Part shown: positions 34,901 through 47,200 of the stretch, piece by piece | How positions within the stretch are numbered: position 1 is the stretch's first letter | How the letters are laid out: each line of letters opens with the position of its first letter | Origin: Eudorina sp. 2006-703-Eu-15 | Taxonomy: Eukaryota > Chlorophyta > Chlorophyceae > Chlamydomonadales > Volvocaceae | DNA length: 64,000 nucleotides | Assembly (NCBI GenBank): GCA_003117195.1 | Contig: BDSI01000040.1 | Span: 186,658-250,657 of the forward strand | Direction: 5' to 3' | Made by a program: the position numbers and the translations under genes | The notes under the pieces: generated by a model | Databases searched by the model: none | What the model was told of the DNA's origin: nothing | What the model saw: the letters and a program-made list of their open reading frames with translations, nothing else

Positions 34901-37900
34901 ATGGCTATTGCTGAAGCCTGGAGCGAGGAGCGCATAGAGTTGCGTGAAGCGATATGTTCTTTGTTAGGTGTTAGTGTAGGAGCTTTTAAAGACAATATGG
35001 GCAAGAACTTAAAACGCCAAAACGATGGCCCAGTACTGGGGACGCCGGGAGGAGCCTCTCGGCACGGTGGCAAAGCCCCAACGTCAATCGGGGGCAAACG
35101 CCACAAACAGATGACATTAGTTCCGTTCTTGAAAACGCCAGCTCATGTCGAGGTACGCACCCCCGAGTCAACAACCCATGCGCCCCTGGGGAGCAGAGGT
35201 TGCGGATTGAAGCGGTGGTTGCTACTGTGTTCAATCAGGAGACTCCAGCGCTTCATACGAGGGCCGGCAAGGCTGGAATTTCCTCAACCGGGCTGCACAA
35301 GCTTGGGCAGCTGAACTTGAGGACCCAGCAGGCAGGTTCCGGAGTGGCATGTCACGTTGATTGCTTTTTGCCTGATAAAATATGTGGCTGAAATTTTGGC
35401 TGTGCGGTGACGGTCGTCGGATTTGCAGAAGCAACAACCATCAGCAGCTGCGCCAACTCAAGGGAGACCAGCAATCCCAGGTCCGCTTGGAACTGGATTG
35501 CATGATGTTTGTTTGATGGCTGTTTGCTCTGTCCACAGTGTTGCGTAACTTTCCTCCCTGAACGCCCCGACCCGTCTTCACAGCAGAGCCGCAGTGGCAG
35601 CACGGCTCTCCGGGAAGCGACGATGACTTTGTTATCTCGATGAGCCAAACGTATGAGCGGACGCAGCCGGAGCCCTGCTACGACTACGGGTCCGCAGAAC
35701 AAGAGGTCAGTCCGCTCATGTCCGCGCTCTCGGTGAAACGCACGTTCCGCGGCCGCGTCTCTCATGACTCCACCCGGCTCCGAGACGCGGGACTGCCCCA
35801 ATCCGTCAGCTTCCCGCTGCCAAAGTACAGAGGTGCCCTCCTCGCGCCTGCCTACGATGTCGTACAACTCCCTCGCAGGAGGTGGAGCTGTCTCTGCGCC
35901 GGACGCAGCAGTACCACCCGGCCGGCCTGACGCAGCCCTACAGCCAGAGCGCACAGCAGCACCACGACCTGCTCGTCGCGACGGCTGCTGCTGCTGCCGC
36001 TCTCGACAATCCCGACACAGCGGTCGCGACGTCCACCGCGGCAGACGCGTGGGAGGCCTCCCTGGCCGAGGCCAGCGCCCTGGGTGCCCCCGGGCCCTCC
36101 GCGCTCCTCCTGCCGCCCATCCTGGAGGGCCATGGATCCAACCAGCCGGGCCATTTTGCCGCCCTCGCAGCGGCCGCCGGTGTGGGATTGCGGGAGGGGT
36201 CAAGGTCGGGTCCCATCCCGATCCTCGACCTCCAGCGGCCGCTGCCGGCCCTATCTGGCGGCCATGCGCAGACGCCGGAGCTGCTGGTCGGCGGCAGCGG
36301 TGCGGGTCCCTCGGGGGGCCACGGAGGGGTGGCGCGCGCGACTGTCGCGGAGGACGTGGTGGCGGACGACGGCACGACACCCCCGCTGCAGGTTGGGCTG
36401 CCGCTCTTCCCCATCTTCACGCAAGGGAGAGTGCGCCGGGTGAGTGTACGACAAGAGGAGCCCGCGGCGCGCGTGCGTGTCGGCGGGGTGATGCGGGGCG
36501 GGTCTTGGCAGGAGGTAGGGCTCCGCGCAACCTAGGGACCTTGCATAGGACACAACCTAAAACCCCAGCAAACTTGCTCTGCTGCTGCTGCTGGGCCTGT
36601 AATGCTTGTCCAAGACCACAATGCAGGCCGCCTCCCTTGACAGACTGTTTGTGTGTTTGCTGCGGCAGCGACCCATCCACCTGATCCGGCACGGCGAGTC
36701 CGAGTACAACGTCGCCTGCAAGCGGCGCGGGGGATTCGGCGACCCCAACGACATCTTCGACGCGCGCTTGACGCACGCCGGCGAGAAGCAGGTAGGTCCG
36801 CACCGGGAGGGGTTGGGTGGGGGGTGCGTCACGAGCGGCCCCTACGGCATATGCAAGTCGCCCCCTCCTCCTGAACCGCCGCATCTAATAGGGTGTACCC
36901 AGTAGGTTACCTTTGCTGCGCATTCGCTACTAACGCACATCCGCTGCCAAAGCGGATGCGCCCATCCGCAGACCCCGTCCTCCTTGTAGGTTGCGTTGCT
37001 GGGCCGCCCTTCCCCTGTCCCTTCCAAACGGGAAAGCCCCATTCCCAGCTGCCATGTCAGTGAGATGTTGGCGCACTCGCCACCCCGGGCTCACAGAATC
37101 GCGCCCTCCCTCCCTCCCTCCCTGTCCCTCCGTGTCTACCAATTTCCTATACCCCTCCCGCCCTGTCCCTCCCTGTCCCTCCCTGTCTACCAATTTCCTA
37201 TACCCCTCCCGCCCTGTCCCCCTCTGTCCCTCCCTGTCTACCAATTTCCTATACCCCTCCCGCCCTGTCCCTCTCTGCCGGCCTCTGTCCGTCCTCCTCC
37301 TCTAACCGACCGACCGACCGACCGAGCTGCCCCAGGCGAAGGGCCTCCGCGCCCAGCTGCTGGACCTCATGCAGCAGCTGGGTGACCCGCTCTTCATCGT
37401 GTCCCCGCTCTCGCGCGCCATCGAGACGTTCCTGCTCATGCTGCCCGACCCGGAGCGCCTGCGGATCTGTCCCCAGACGCCGCCGCCGCAGCAGCAGCCG
37501 GGGGCGGCGACGGCGCGCACGTCGACCCACCACCAGCACCACCACCATCACCACAGACCGGCTGCGGGCCAGACCCGCCCGCAGCAGCAGCAGCAGCAGC
37601 AGCCGACGGAGGCGCAGCAGGGCGGTTGCGACACCGCGGACCTGGCATCGAAGCCCGTCAACATGCTCATCTGCCCGTGAGTCTTGACTCGGATGCTGCA
37701 CATACACAGCTCCTATTCGAATGCCTAAATACCCTTTCTTCCAGAGGTGGCCTACCTCGGTCGCGCTGTTTCGGTGGTGCTGGCCATTGAAAGGATTGAA
37801 CGTTGCTTGCGGTTTCCCGCACAGTCGCGGTGAATCTGAACCTCCAGGGAAGGGGCTATGGCCGGCTGCCTGTCTGCCGCCCAGTTCCTTGCCCAACCGC

Positions 37901-39346
37901 GCACCCACCCATCGGGACCACCGGCTCCGCACCATCCCTGTCCCTGTCCCTGCCCGCCGCACAGGATGTTGTCTGAGTTCCTGCTCACCAGCGGCGACGT
38001 GGGGCGGCCGCGGTCGGCGCTGATCGAGAGCTATCCGCAGGTGGGCGCGGCCGGCTGGGTGGGTAGGGGCAGGTGGCTGGCGGGGTGGGGTGGGTGCGCC
38101 CCGCGTGCTTGGGTTTGGGGCTGGTCGGCGTCAATGGACCCGGACAGGTCAGCTGGTGGGCATATAGCCCTCAACACATTGCGTTCTCAGCAGCGCCACG
38201 CGGCCATAAGAGATGTCATTGCCTTAAAAAGAGAGGATGCCCCTGCTTTCATGTATTGTGATCGGTCGCTTCTCCGTGTGTATCAGACCAACGCGGGGAA
38301 CCGAAACCGACTCGGGTCCTAGGGGGGGGGAGGAGGTGTCTTTACCATTGGTTTCATACTTGTCCACGCACGTCGTGATGCGCTCGGCATTGGCTTGTCT
38401 CCCCTCAGCTGACCAACCTCCTCCTCCTCCTTGTGTGCTGCTTGCTCTTGCCGGTTGGCCAACCTGAGGGTGGGCTGGCCGCCTCTGACCGATTGCTCCT
38501 CGCCGCCCCTCGCCACTGTATGGACCGCCGCCCCAACGGGGTGTCACACTCAGATCGCGGAGCAGCTGCGCAAGGGGCTGGACAAGGAGCGCTGGTGGTA
38601 CGAGAACTCGGGCAAGGGACCCAACTGCGCCATCAGCAAGCAGCTCAACAGCACCGAGCCGGACAAGCTCTCCAAGGTGCGGGGCGGGGCGGGGGGGGGG
38701 CGGGAGGGCAGGCGGGGGTTTGGAGGTCAGGCGGGGCGAGAGGGAGGGAGGCAAGGGGACGTGCGGGGCGGGGCGGGGCGGGGCGCGCTGTCCGCATGGG
38801 ACGCCCTCCCTGACAAGGCGGGGCGGGCGGCAGATGCAGGGGCCCACCAGGGGGTTGGGGTGGTCAGCTAGATCCTAGATGCCCCGGTGACACAGACCAG
38901 ACACGGGGACCGGTGTCGCCTCAGGTGCCGCCTTTCCTCCTCCTGGCCTTGAAAGCAACATGCACCCACCAGCAGCGCCCCTTCGCAGCTAGCTGCTTGC
39001 GCTCGGGGCATGCGTCGTCTGTCTCGGTGGCTTGGTTTCGGGGCCTCAGTGCGTTGCGGCCTCTACTCCTCCGCCCTGGACTGGTGCAGTGCGGCGCGGT
39101 GTGGTGCCGGAGAGAGAAGTGCATGTTCTCGCGCGCACGCGCGTGTGTTTGTTTGTTCGTGCCCGTGCTTTCGCGGCCGCCCCGCCTCCGGCCGCCCCAC
39201 AGGCTCGGGTGGACCGGTTCCGTCAGTTCGTCCTCTCCCAGTCCCACCGGCCGATCGTGGTGGTGGGCCACGCCAACTTCTTCCGGACCCTCACCCACGA
39301 CAGCCACTACATGGCCAACTGCCAGATGATGTCCTGGGCGCCGTGA
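34901..39346 (+). CDS. Histidine phosphatase (phosphoglycerate-mutase-like) protein, 9 exons, 597 aa
   Basis: Exons are 34901-35152, 35429-35480, 35584-35705, 35879-36439, 36669-36791, 37336-37676, 37965-38040, 38554-38676 and 39203-39346. All junctions are GT..AG and the 1794 nt close in frame at TGA. The catalytic core starts near residue 330 with RPIHLIRHGESEYN (nucleophilic His337), followed by the phosphate-pocket arginine in SPLSRAIET (about Arg397) and the second catalytic His in VVVGHANFFRTL (about His573). A Gln/His-rich insert (including HHHHHH and a Q8 run) interrupts the domain around residues 415-455. The N-terminal 330 residues, with SDDDFVISMSQTYERTQPEP and an Ala-rich stretch, match nothing I know. 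The family removes or transfers phosphate on small molecules or proteins; the substrate cannot be deduced. WWYENSGKGPN in exon 8 looks like a conserved lid element. Confidence 0.85.
37110..37262. repeat. 51-bp tandem repeat carrying element A (phosphatase intron 5)
   Basis: Three copies spaced 51 bp apart each contain TGTCTACCAATTTCCTATAC followed by CCCTCCCGCCCTGTCC. The core is the reverse complement of element A found singly in other introns. It lies in intron 36792-37335, shortly before the acceptor. Confidence 0.9.
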
Positions 39347-42300
39347 GCTGGAAGGGAAGGGAGGGCGGGAGGGCAGAGGAGTGAGGGAGGGGCCCGGAAG
39401 GAAAGGAGCCCGGACGGAAGGACCGGCTTGGGAGGGTGCGGCGGACCCGGGACCGGGCAGTCGGGGTAGCCTTGAGAGGAGGGGCTGGCAGATGCGGGGG
39501 GGGTTGAGGGTGCGGGCGGCCTCCCTGCCAGGGGGCGTGGTGCTGGTGGTCTGGGGTCTGGGGTCTAGTGTGGGTGGGTGGGTGCGGGGGCTGTGGGGTT
39601 GGGGTTCGGGGGCCAGAGCGCGTGTGTTGAGTTGCGCCGGGTTGACGGACCCCCATACCTTACCATACCATACCCTACCCGCAGCACATGTGACGTGGGG
39701 AGGAGAGAGGGGGCCGGGTACTGGTTGCGCTGGCAGGGGACACTGCGGCGTCGATAGCGGTCTTCAAAGCAGGCGGGTGGGAGGGGAGAGGGTCTGGGAA
39801 CACAATGTCGTGCTCGGTGCGGCGGCAGGGGGGCGGACTGGCGGCGACTTTCCCTGTGTGGGGCTGGCCCCGCTTCTCGGGAAGGGCGGTGAGGGGTGAA
39901 AGGGTGTGCGGGGGGGCAGCGTTGGTGACCTGTTGGTGCATTGTTCCCCTCCTCGGGGCCTCGGTCTTGTCTCCGCCCTGCGGTGGTTCTCGTTGCCTTC
40001 ATTCTTAATGTACTGCCTAATTAACACACATAATCTCTTGCTCTCTTTCTCTCGGACGGGTCGGAAAGAGGTAAAGGCCGTGTTTTGCGGCGCTGCCGGC
40101 CGATCACCTCGTGGAGCTGTGTGCGGAGAATGCTGTACGACCCGGCTGGGCTGGACGGGTGGGAACATGTATGGGCAGACCGCGGGAAGGGTGCTGTATC
40201 TTGGGTGTGTGCTGCTGCTGCTGCCGCTGTTGCTGCAGCCGCGGCGGCCGCTCACACCCCCCCTGGCGTAATCCCACAAGACGCCTTGGGTGCACCTCCG
40301 CACCAGTTGGTGGTTGGGGTCGGGGTCGGGCTGGGTTGGGTTGGGAGCTGCCGTGACCGGGGAGGGGTCCACTCGAAGGCTGCGACCCCCCATCCCCAGC
40401 GGGCTGTGTACACTAGACGTAGTGGTATGGACCTGGCAAGGGTGGGTCATAGTTGGAACTCGACTGCCCGCAGCTGCAGATTGTGGCGCTGCTCAGAACG
40501 ACAACAATCTGACTGGATCCATCTATTTAGCTTCAACACGGCATCGGGCTTGAATCCTGTACTCGCTGCTCTGTCTCTCGTGTACTAAGTGGGCTCTTGT
40601 CCTAGGTGATTATTCCATTTTTGTTCCGATGACGTCCCAGCCCCCGGTGGACGAATTCCTAGAAGTCCTAGATGGTGGGCCCAAAGCGTCCCATTACAGA
40701 CGCTGCGGCGGTGTTGTTCGTGGTGGTGGTGGTGGTGTCGGGAAAGATGGCCTGCCCGTTTTGCGCGTGAATAGCGGCCTGCCCCGCCGATGTGGTCGCG
40801 TACCTCGAGTGGCGGGTCGTCGCGGAGGGCAACGCTGATCGCCTTTTTCTTTCCCCATCATATAGCGTACTCGCATCATCATCAACATCATAATGACAAT
40901 GACAGCGATGATGACCCCCCTGACGCAAAGATATCCAGACGGACCTGAGTGACCTGAACCCCCCGAGTGTGTCGGTTGCGACCTGGTATGACCCGCGCTT
41001 TGGTTCGGCCCAGCTGGTACCTTCTCCGCATGACCGTATTCCGTCTGGTAGCGTCGCAGCCGCCTCGTGCCGTGTTATGCCATGCCGTGCCGGCGGGTAT
41101 GCGCCGGTGGTGGTACCCGAGGTGGTGTGTGTGCTGTGCTCCCGGGGCCTGAGCTGCCGCCGGTGGAAGGACCCCCCTCACGGCGGGTCACAAGCGCTGC
41201 CAGAGTGGGGCCGAGCGAGGCCGACGGAATGTTTGGCGCCTTCGCCGCAAAGCCGTCTAGTCAGCCGCACTTGCCACGTGCACATATACACCACACGAGG
41301 GAGAGGGCATATGCCCTCACGCGCTTACATCACATCACATCGGGGGCATACCGAGCCCTGTGGGGCCTTTGCTTGCATGGTTGGGGACTTGGAAGGCCGC
41401 GAAGAGGGCCCGGTGGTCGCGGTCCCATATGGGGCGCTCTATACCTGTGAGGTGGCCCCGGGAGGTTTCGTGAGGTATTTCATTTGGCTGGGTTCCGTTT
41501 GCCGTGTGGGCGTGTATATGTCTGTGTGTGTGTTACTATGTGAGTGTGTGTGTTAGTAGACGTGCGCGCGTTGTGCACGTCTGTGGACTGGAGCGCGTGA
41601 GCATTCTTTGGCTACACTGACAACCACCTTAGTAGGGCAGGGACAGGCGTCGGGTAGTCAGCGCGGCGTCGTCCCTCCGAGTGTGGCCGTGGGTGTGTAT
41701 GTGCTCCTAAGGGTTGGTTAGGCCCACCCGCATACCCGTCTCTGCGGCCCCAGCGTCCTCTGCCGATTCGCCGGCAGTGCGCATCCAGGGGCCAGACGGA
41801 TCCACCAGCTTCGCCTTATTGATTCTTTTTCAACGCCGGGAATTATTTTAAATACTACGAGCCTGTCAAAATAGGTGTGCAGTGCCGTCTTTATCCTAGG
41901 TGTTCTTCTTCAACAGGGTGTCCTTGGTTCGAAGTGTTTGCGTTGGATGTGGGTTCTTGGTTCTCAATCATGGCAGTAGGACGGGGGAGGCTCAATGCGA
42001 AGTCTGTGCGCTATTGAGCTTCGCCCCGGCTGCTATTTCTCGCTGCCTTGCTTTTGACACTGTAGTTGACTACGGAAGTCACTACAGTCGTACAACGTTC
42101 GTTCGTTCGGGTTGTGTGGCCAGTCCCAGCCCCATGTGCGTGTGCGCAGCTGGGTTTCATTCCTGCGCACCTGAGTTTGCAATGGACCGTTTGGCCTCAG
42201 GAGGGGATTACAATACACCATGCCCTCCCGCCCTTGTGTATCGGGCGAGGAGGGGCGACCGGACACCCCACGAGAGAGAGCGAGAAAGGGAGTCCCGCGC

Positions 42301-44257
42301 GGCCTGTTGGCAGAGGGGCGGGCGGGCGGTAACCGTTGGAAGGGGTACCGCCACCACAGGTGCTACTCACGAACATGTCTGGATCTTCAAGTGCCAACCC
42401 TTTTTCGGACTTTGGTCACTTGGCCAGACATCGATGTAGCAGTGCAACCCAGCCCAGGCAATGACAGTTCAATGACATACTTGGTGCGCTTGCGCTGGGC
42501 TGCCCGGCCGGCGTGAAGCCCACGGGGTCCGAAACCTCCCCCTCCCCGCAGCGCTCCGTCTGTCTCTTAAAGGACAACCCTGCACCGCAGTGCGCGGGCC
42601 AGAGACTCCAGGCACCCGGTTCTACATTTCTCCTCAATCAACCCCGCCATCATCATGATACCGTACACTTGAGGCAAAGAAGGCAAGAGTTGACAAGCCT
42701 AGCGTACATGCGGTCCCCCAGCACAGACGGCTACATCCATGCCATACGTATGGCATGGCCCCAGGCGCACACCTCCCTCACCTCAGAAGGGGACCTCTCG
42801 GGATGAAGCACCCGCACCCCTAGCCCTGGGGCGACAGGTCCCGAAATCCAAGCGAGGCTTCAGGCTTTGCTACGGCCGCTCTCACGGACTGACTTCGATC
42901 GTCCGATGCCCCGGTGCCCGCACCACATCCACATATCCACCACAACCGCCTGGCCTCGCCGAGGGAGACGACCCGACCCTCCGCACCCCACGCCGCTCAC
43001 CAACCTCTCAAAACGCTATTCATATAGGGTATACGGACAAGGAAGCATAACACTGCTCACCAGCGACTGCCTCATGCGCGGCCGATCCAACGGGTGCTCA
43101 GGTATTCGAACGAGAAGAGCCATATACACACACATACACATAGCAACAACCGCAACGCCCCGCGGTCCCAACGCCCCACCCAAACCCAATATGATATACC
43201 CTAGCGAGTCGGACCTCCGCCCGCCGCCTTGTTGTCAATTGCGTGTATTTGTTGATGATCATGGGGAAGCGCGGCAGGAGCCGTACAGCAAGCGGCAAGC
43301 CACAACCAAACCGCCACTTCAAATCTCGAGTGCGCGCCTCATGTACGGCATCATGTTTCAGCGGCGGGCCCCCCGAGTCGCAAGGGGCCCAAAGGACCCG
43401 TGCTCAGGTGCGCTGCTCCCATCATCTGCGTCATCGCACTCGGATTGACCGCACCGCACCGCACGACCGGCCCACCAACACACACCGCAACCACCCCACA
43501 CACCGGAGCTTCGGAGGGACACCCCCCCCGCAGAGCTGCGCTGAGGGCAGGTGAGGTGAGGCCAGCGTCGTCGTCGTCGCAGTACGGCATGTGTCGGTGT
43601 CATCAACGACGGGCCGGTCGACCTCGCCGCCCACCGCACCCGCGTCGCGGCGTACCAAATGCTGTTACGCCTCCTTCCCCCCATGGGTCGCCGCAACGCC
43701 ACGACGAGTGCCTGGCGGCAGCGGCGGTCTGCGCGGTCCGTGCTCTCAACGTGTCTGTCTGTCTGTCTGTCCAGTGCTGTCACCCCCGAAGTCATCCGGG
43801 CGCTGCCGGGGCCGCTGAACGGCCCCCGCGAAAAGCCCCCCCCACACACACAGACACACCCACACCGACACCCGCCCGCACAAGGGGCCCAGAGGCAGCG
43901 GGCGCTGCCCGTCAAGATACACATCCTGTCCCGTCCAGATGCCTTCCGCGGCTGCGGCCCGCCCACCCACCCACCCCACCAGGGTGCGCGCAGGGTGTCC
44001 GCTCTCCCGACCTGGCGCCTCCAAGTGTGAGCCCAGGACGCACTCCACACACGAGCACACGCCCCCCCCACAGGTTCGGGCCGCTGCCGGCAAGGAACCC
44101 CGACTTCCCCGCCCCCCCCCTCCCGCGCTGCCTCCGCGAGGACGCCCCCGGATGGATGGACCTGGGGCCGGAAAACCCTGGTAGACCCCGCGGCGCCGCC
44201 GCCGCCGCCGCTGCCGTCATCGTCGTCGTCATCGTCGTCACTGTCATGGTTGTCCGC
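39347..44257. other. 4.9 kb without a secure gene; possible exons at the right end
   Basis: The left part should be the 3' UTR of the phosphatase gene and the right end the 3' UTR of pyruvate carboxylase, since the two genes converge. Between 43570 and 44240 some plus-strand segments look coding: GVINDGPVDLAAHRTRVAAY (about 43600-43660), TPEVIRALPGPLNG (about 43785-43820), RALPVKIHILSRPDAFRGCG (about 43900-43960), and FGPLPARNPDFPAPPLPRCL (about 44073-44130) after a good CCCACAG acceptor. I could not join them into one frame or name a family. The rest (40.6-43.4 kb) has no recognisable frames; CA/GT-rich runs occur near 41500-41560. Confidence 0.4.
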
Positions 44258-47200
44258 TCATGCTGTCAGCGCCGGCTCCCTGCTCTCCGAGGCGGGGGCG
44301 GGCTCGTCGTCGTCGCTCTCCCGCGATGACAGCGGGTCCTCCGTGCTCACATCCTTGGCGTCGATGAACACCACCAGGTCGCCCGCCTCCAGGGCGTCGT
44401 TCACCTCCACCGCCACCTGGCGGGAGGCGGGTCGGGGTCGGGGTCGTGGTTGGGGTTGGGCGGGGATAACTTGGTACAATTCAAGGACCTGTTACAGCCT
44501 GGGGCCTGGGCCGGGATCACTGGCCAAAGCCACACCCTCCAGCCACCCTCAACCACAACTGCAGCGCGCCGGCCAAACCCCGCGCGCCCTTCCCTTCCCT
44601 ACCCTTCCCTACCCCCACCCTACCCTATACCTTTACCCTCCCCACTCAAAACCTTTGTTGTCCCCTCCCCTCCCCTCCCCTCCCCTTCCGCCGCCCCACC
44701 TGCGTGATAGTGCCGCCGATGGGCGCGCAGATGGCCGTCTCCATCTTCATGGCGTTCATGACCACCAGCTGCTGACCCGCCTTCACCTGGGCACCCGGCT
44801 TCACCGACACCTCGATGATGGTGCCGGCCATGGGGGCGCCCACAGAGCCCAGCACCGCCAGGTCGGCCCGCTCGCGCACCGCCTTCTTGCCCACCACCAG
44901 CTCGGCCTTCTTGTCCGCCACCTCCACCACGCGGGGCACACCGTTGGCCTCGAAGAACACCTCACGCTTGCCTGCGGAGGGGTCAGGGGAAGGGGAGGGG
45001 GGGGTGGGGCGGGGCGGGGAGGAAGGAGGGAGGGAGGGCTCATGTTGGGCTGGGCGGGGCGAATCGCACATCTCCCACCACCACAATACCCGGGTCTTGC
45101 GTTTGTTGACATCCCCGCTCCCTCCCCAGGGAAGCCACACAGAGCACATCTTGGCGGCTCGATTCCCCATGGCGCAGGACCCACCCGCCCCCCCCCCCGG
45201 CCCCTCCCTCCCCTTACTCGCTCTCCCCTCCCTGGGCCCCCCCTGGCCCCTTACCCCCCTGACCTCATAGCCCCCTCCCCCTCCCCCCCGGGGGGTCCAA
45301 CCCACCGTTGGGCTGCAGCTCTCCCATGGCCTTGTACTTGATGTTGGCCGCCACACCCTTGGCGATCTCAAACTCCACCTCCTCGTCCTCCTCCAGCGGG
45401 GTCAGGAAGGCCCTACGTGGGGGGGTGGGGGGAAGGGGTGAGGGGGAGTGTCAACCCAAGATCAACATCCAGATCCAAGATCCAAAACCACACGTGGACG
45501 CAGTCGCAGACCCCTGCACCCAGAACAAGCAAAACCCAGATCCAGATCCAGATCCCCTCCATAAGACACATAGGGCCCCCGTGTGCGCACCTGGTGGGAA
45601 GCTTCTCAATCAGGTCGCTGTACTTGAGCATGTGGGTCATGTACTCGTCAAACACCTTGGGGTACAGCGCCGCCGACAGCACGTCCCGGTGCGAGATGGC
45701 GCCGCTGCCGTACTTCTCCTTGAGGCGGTACTCCAGGCCCATCAGGTCCAGGGACGCCAGCGAGGCCCCCGGCCGCCCCTCGATCACGTGCTTGCCCTTG
45801 AGCACCCGGGAACGGAGGGGCTCGGGGAAGCCAAAGGACGGCTGACCCAGGTAGCCCTGAGGCAAGGGAGGGGTGGGGAGGGGGTTGGTGGGGGGGAGTG
45901 AGGACGTAGGGGCGAGAACGAGGGGGAGGGGTTAGCGGGTGGAAATGCCACAATACGAATTCCACCCCATATGCGATGTGGCCGACAGACCCCCCCCTCC
46001 ATAGACCTGCCCGGGCGCGCGACCCAGCCACGGGCCCTTCCCTTACCCCCCCCCCTACCCCCCCCCCGCCCAACGCACTCCTCCCTGGACGTCAGCTGTC
46101 GCGGCTCCGTTTTCACTCATATACCCCCACACGCCCTCACATACAAACCCACCCACAACCCCCACCTGCATGAACTCCACCACCGAGGAGGGGAAGGACA
46201 GCGACTCGGCCTTGGCCACGAGGGTGTGCTCGTCCAGGTTGTTCTGCACCATGAACTGCGCCAGGTCGCCCACCACCTTGGAGCTGGGGGTCACCTTTAC
46301 GATGTCGCCCAGGGCGCGGTTGGCGGCGGCGTAGGCCTTGCAGATCTTGTCCCACTCCTCACCCAGGCCCAGGGACATGGCCTGGCGGGGGTTGGGGGGC
46401 CGGGGGGAGGCAGGAGGGGAGGGGGACGGGCAGGAGGGGAGGCGAGGGGGAGAGAGCGTGTGAGGGAAGAAAGAGTTCAGGGGTGAGGCAGCAAGGCATT
46501 TGAGGACGATGAGATGGGGCGGTGGTCATCTTGAAGTCGGGTGGTTGGGACGGACGGACGGACGGGCAAGAAGGCGGATGGACCGATGTCCGCAAACGAG
46601 CCGCTCTCAACACCCACTGCTGCCCCACCACTGCGGTTGCCGGCACTGAGATAGCGCCTCCCACTGGCGGCGTTCCGTCAGCCTCCCGCTGCCCCACCTT
46701 GTGTCGAAAGACAAAGACAGCGACCCCCCCCCCCCCCCCCCCACCACCCCCCCCCCCACCCCCCCCCCCCCCACCCCCCCCCCCCCACCCCCCCCCCCCC
46801 CCACCCCCCCCCCCCCCACCCACCCACCCACCCCCCCCACCCCCAACCCCCCCACCCCCCAACCCCCCACCCCCCCCCCCCCACCCACCCACCCCCTCCA
46901 CCCACCCACCCACCCACAGAGTCCCCTCAGCCCCCCCCCTGCCCGCCCCCCACCTGGAACTTTAGGTTGGTGTACTGGCCGCCCGGCATCTCGTGCAGGT
47001 ACACGTCGCTGCTGACCGCCTTCATGTTGGACTCAAACGGCGCGTACAGCTCGCGCGTCTGCTCCCAGTAGGTGCTGAGCGGGATGATCAGCGCGGGGTC
47101 GATGCCCGTGTCCAGCGGCGTGCCCGCCAGCGCATTCACCAGCGCGCCCATCGACGGCTGGCTGGTCAGCCCGCTCATCGAGTCCACGCAGCAGTCCACC

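Noticed and set aside
46522..46965. Proline-rich (+) and glycine-rich (-) open frames
   Set aside because: They are translations of the poly-C tract inside a pyruvate carboxylase intron.
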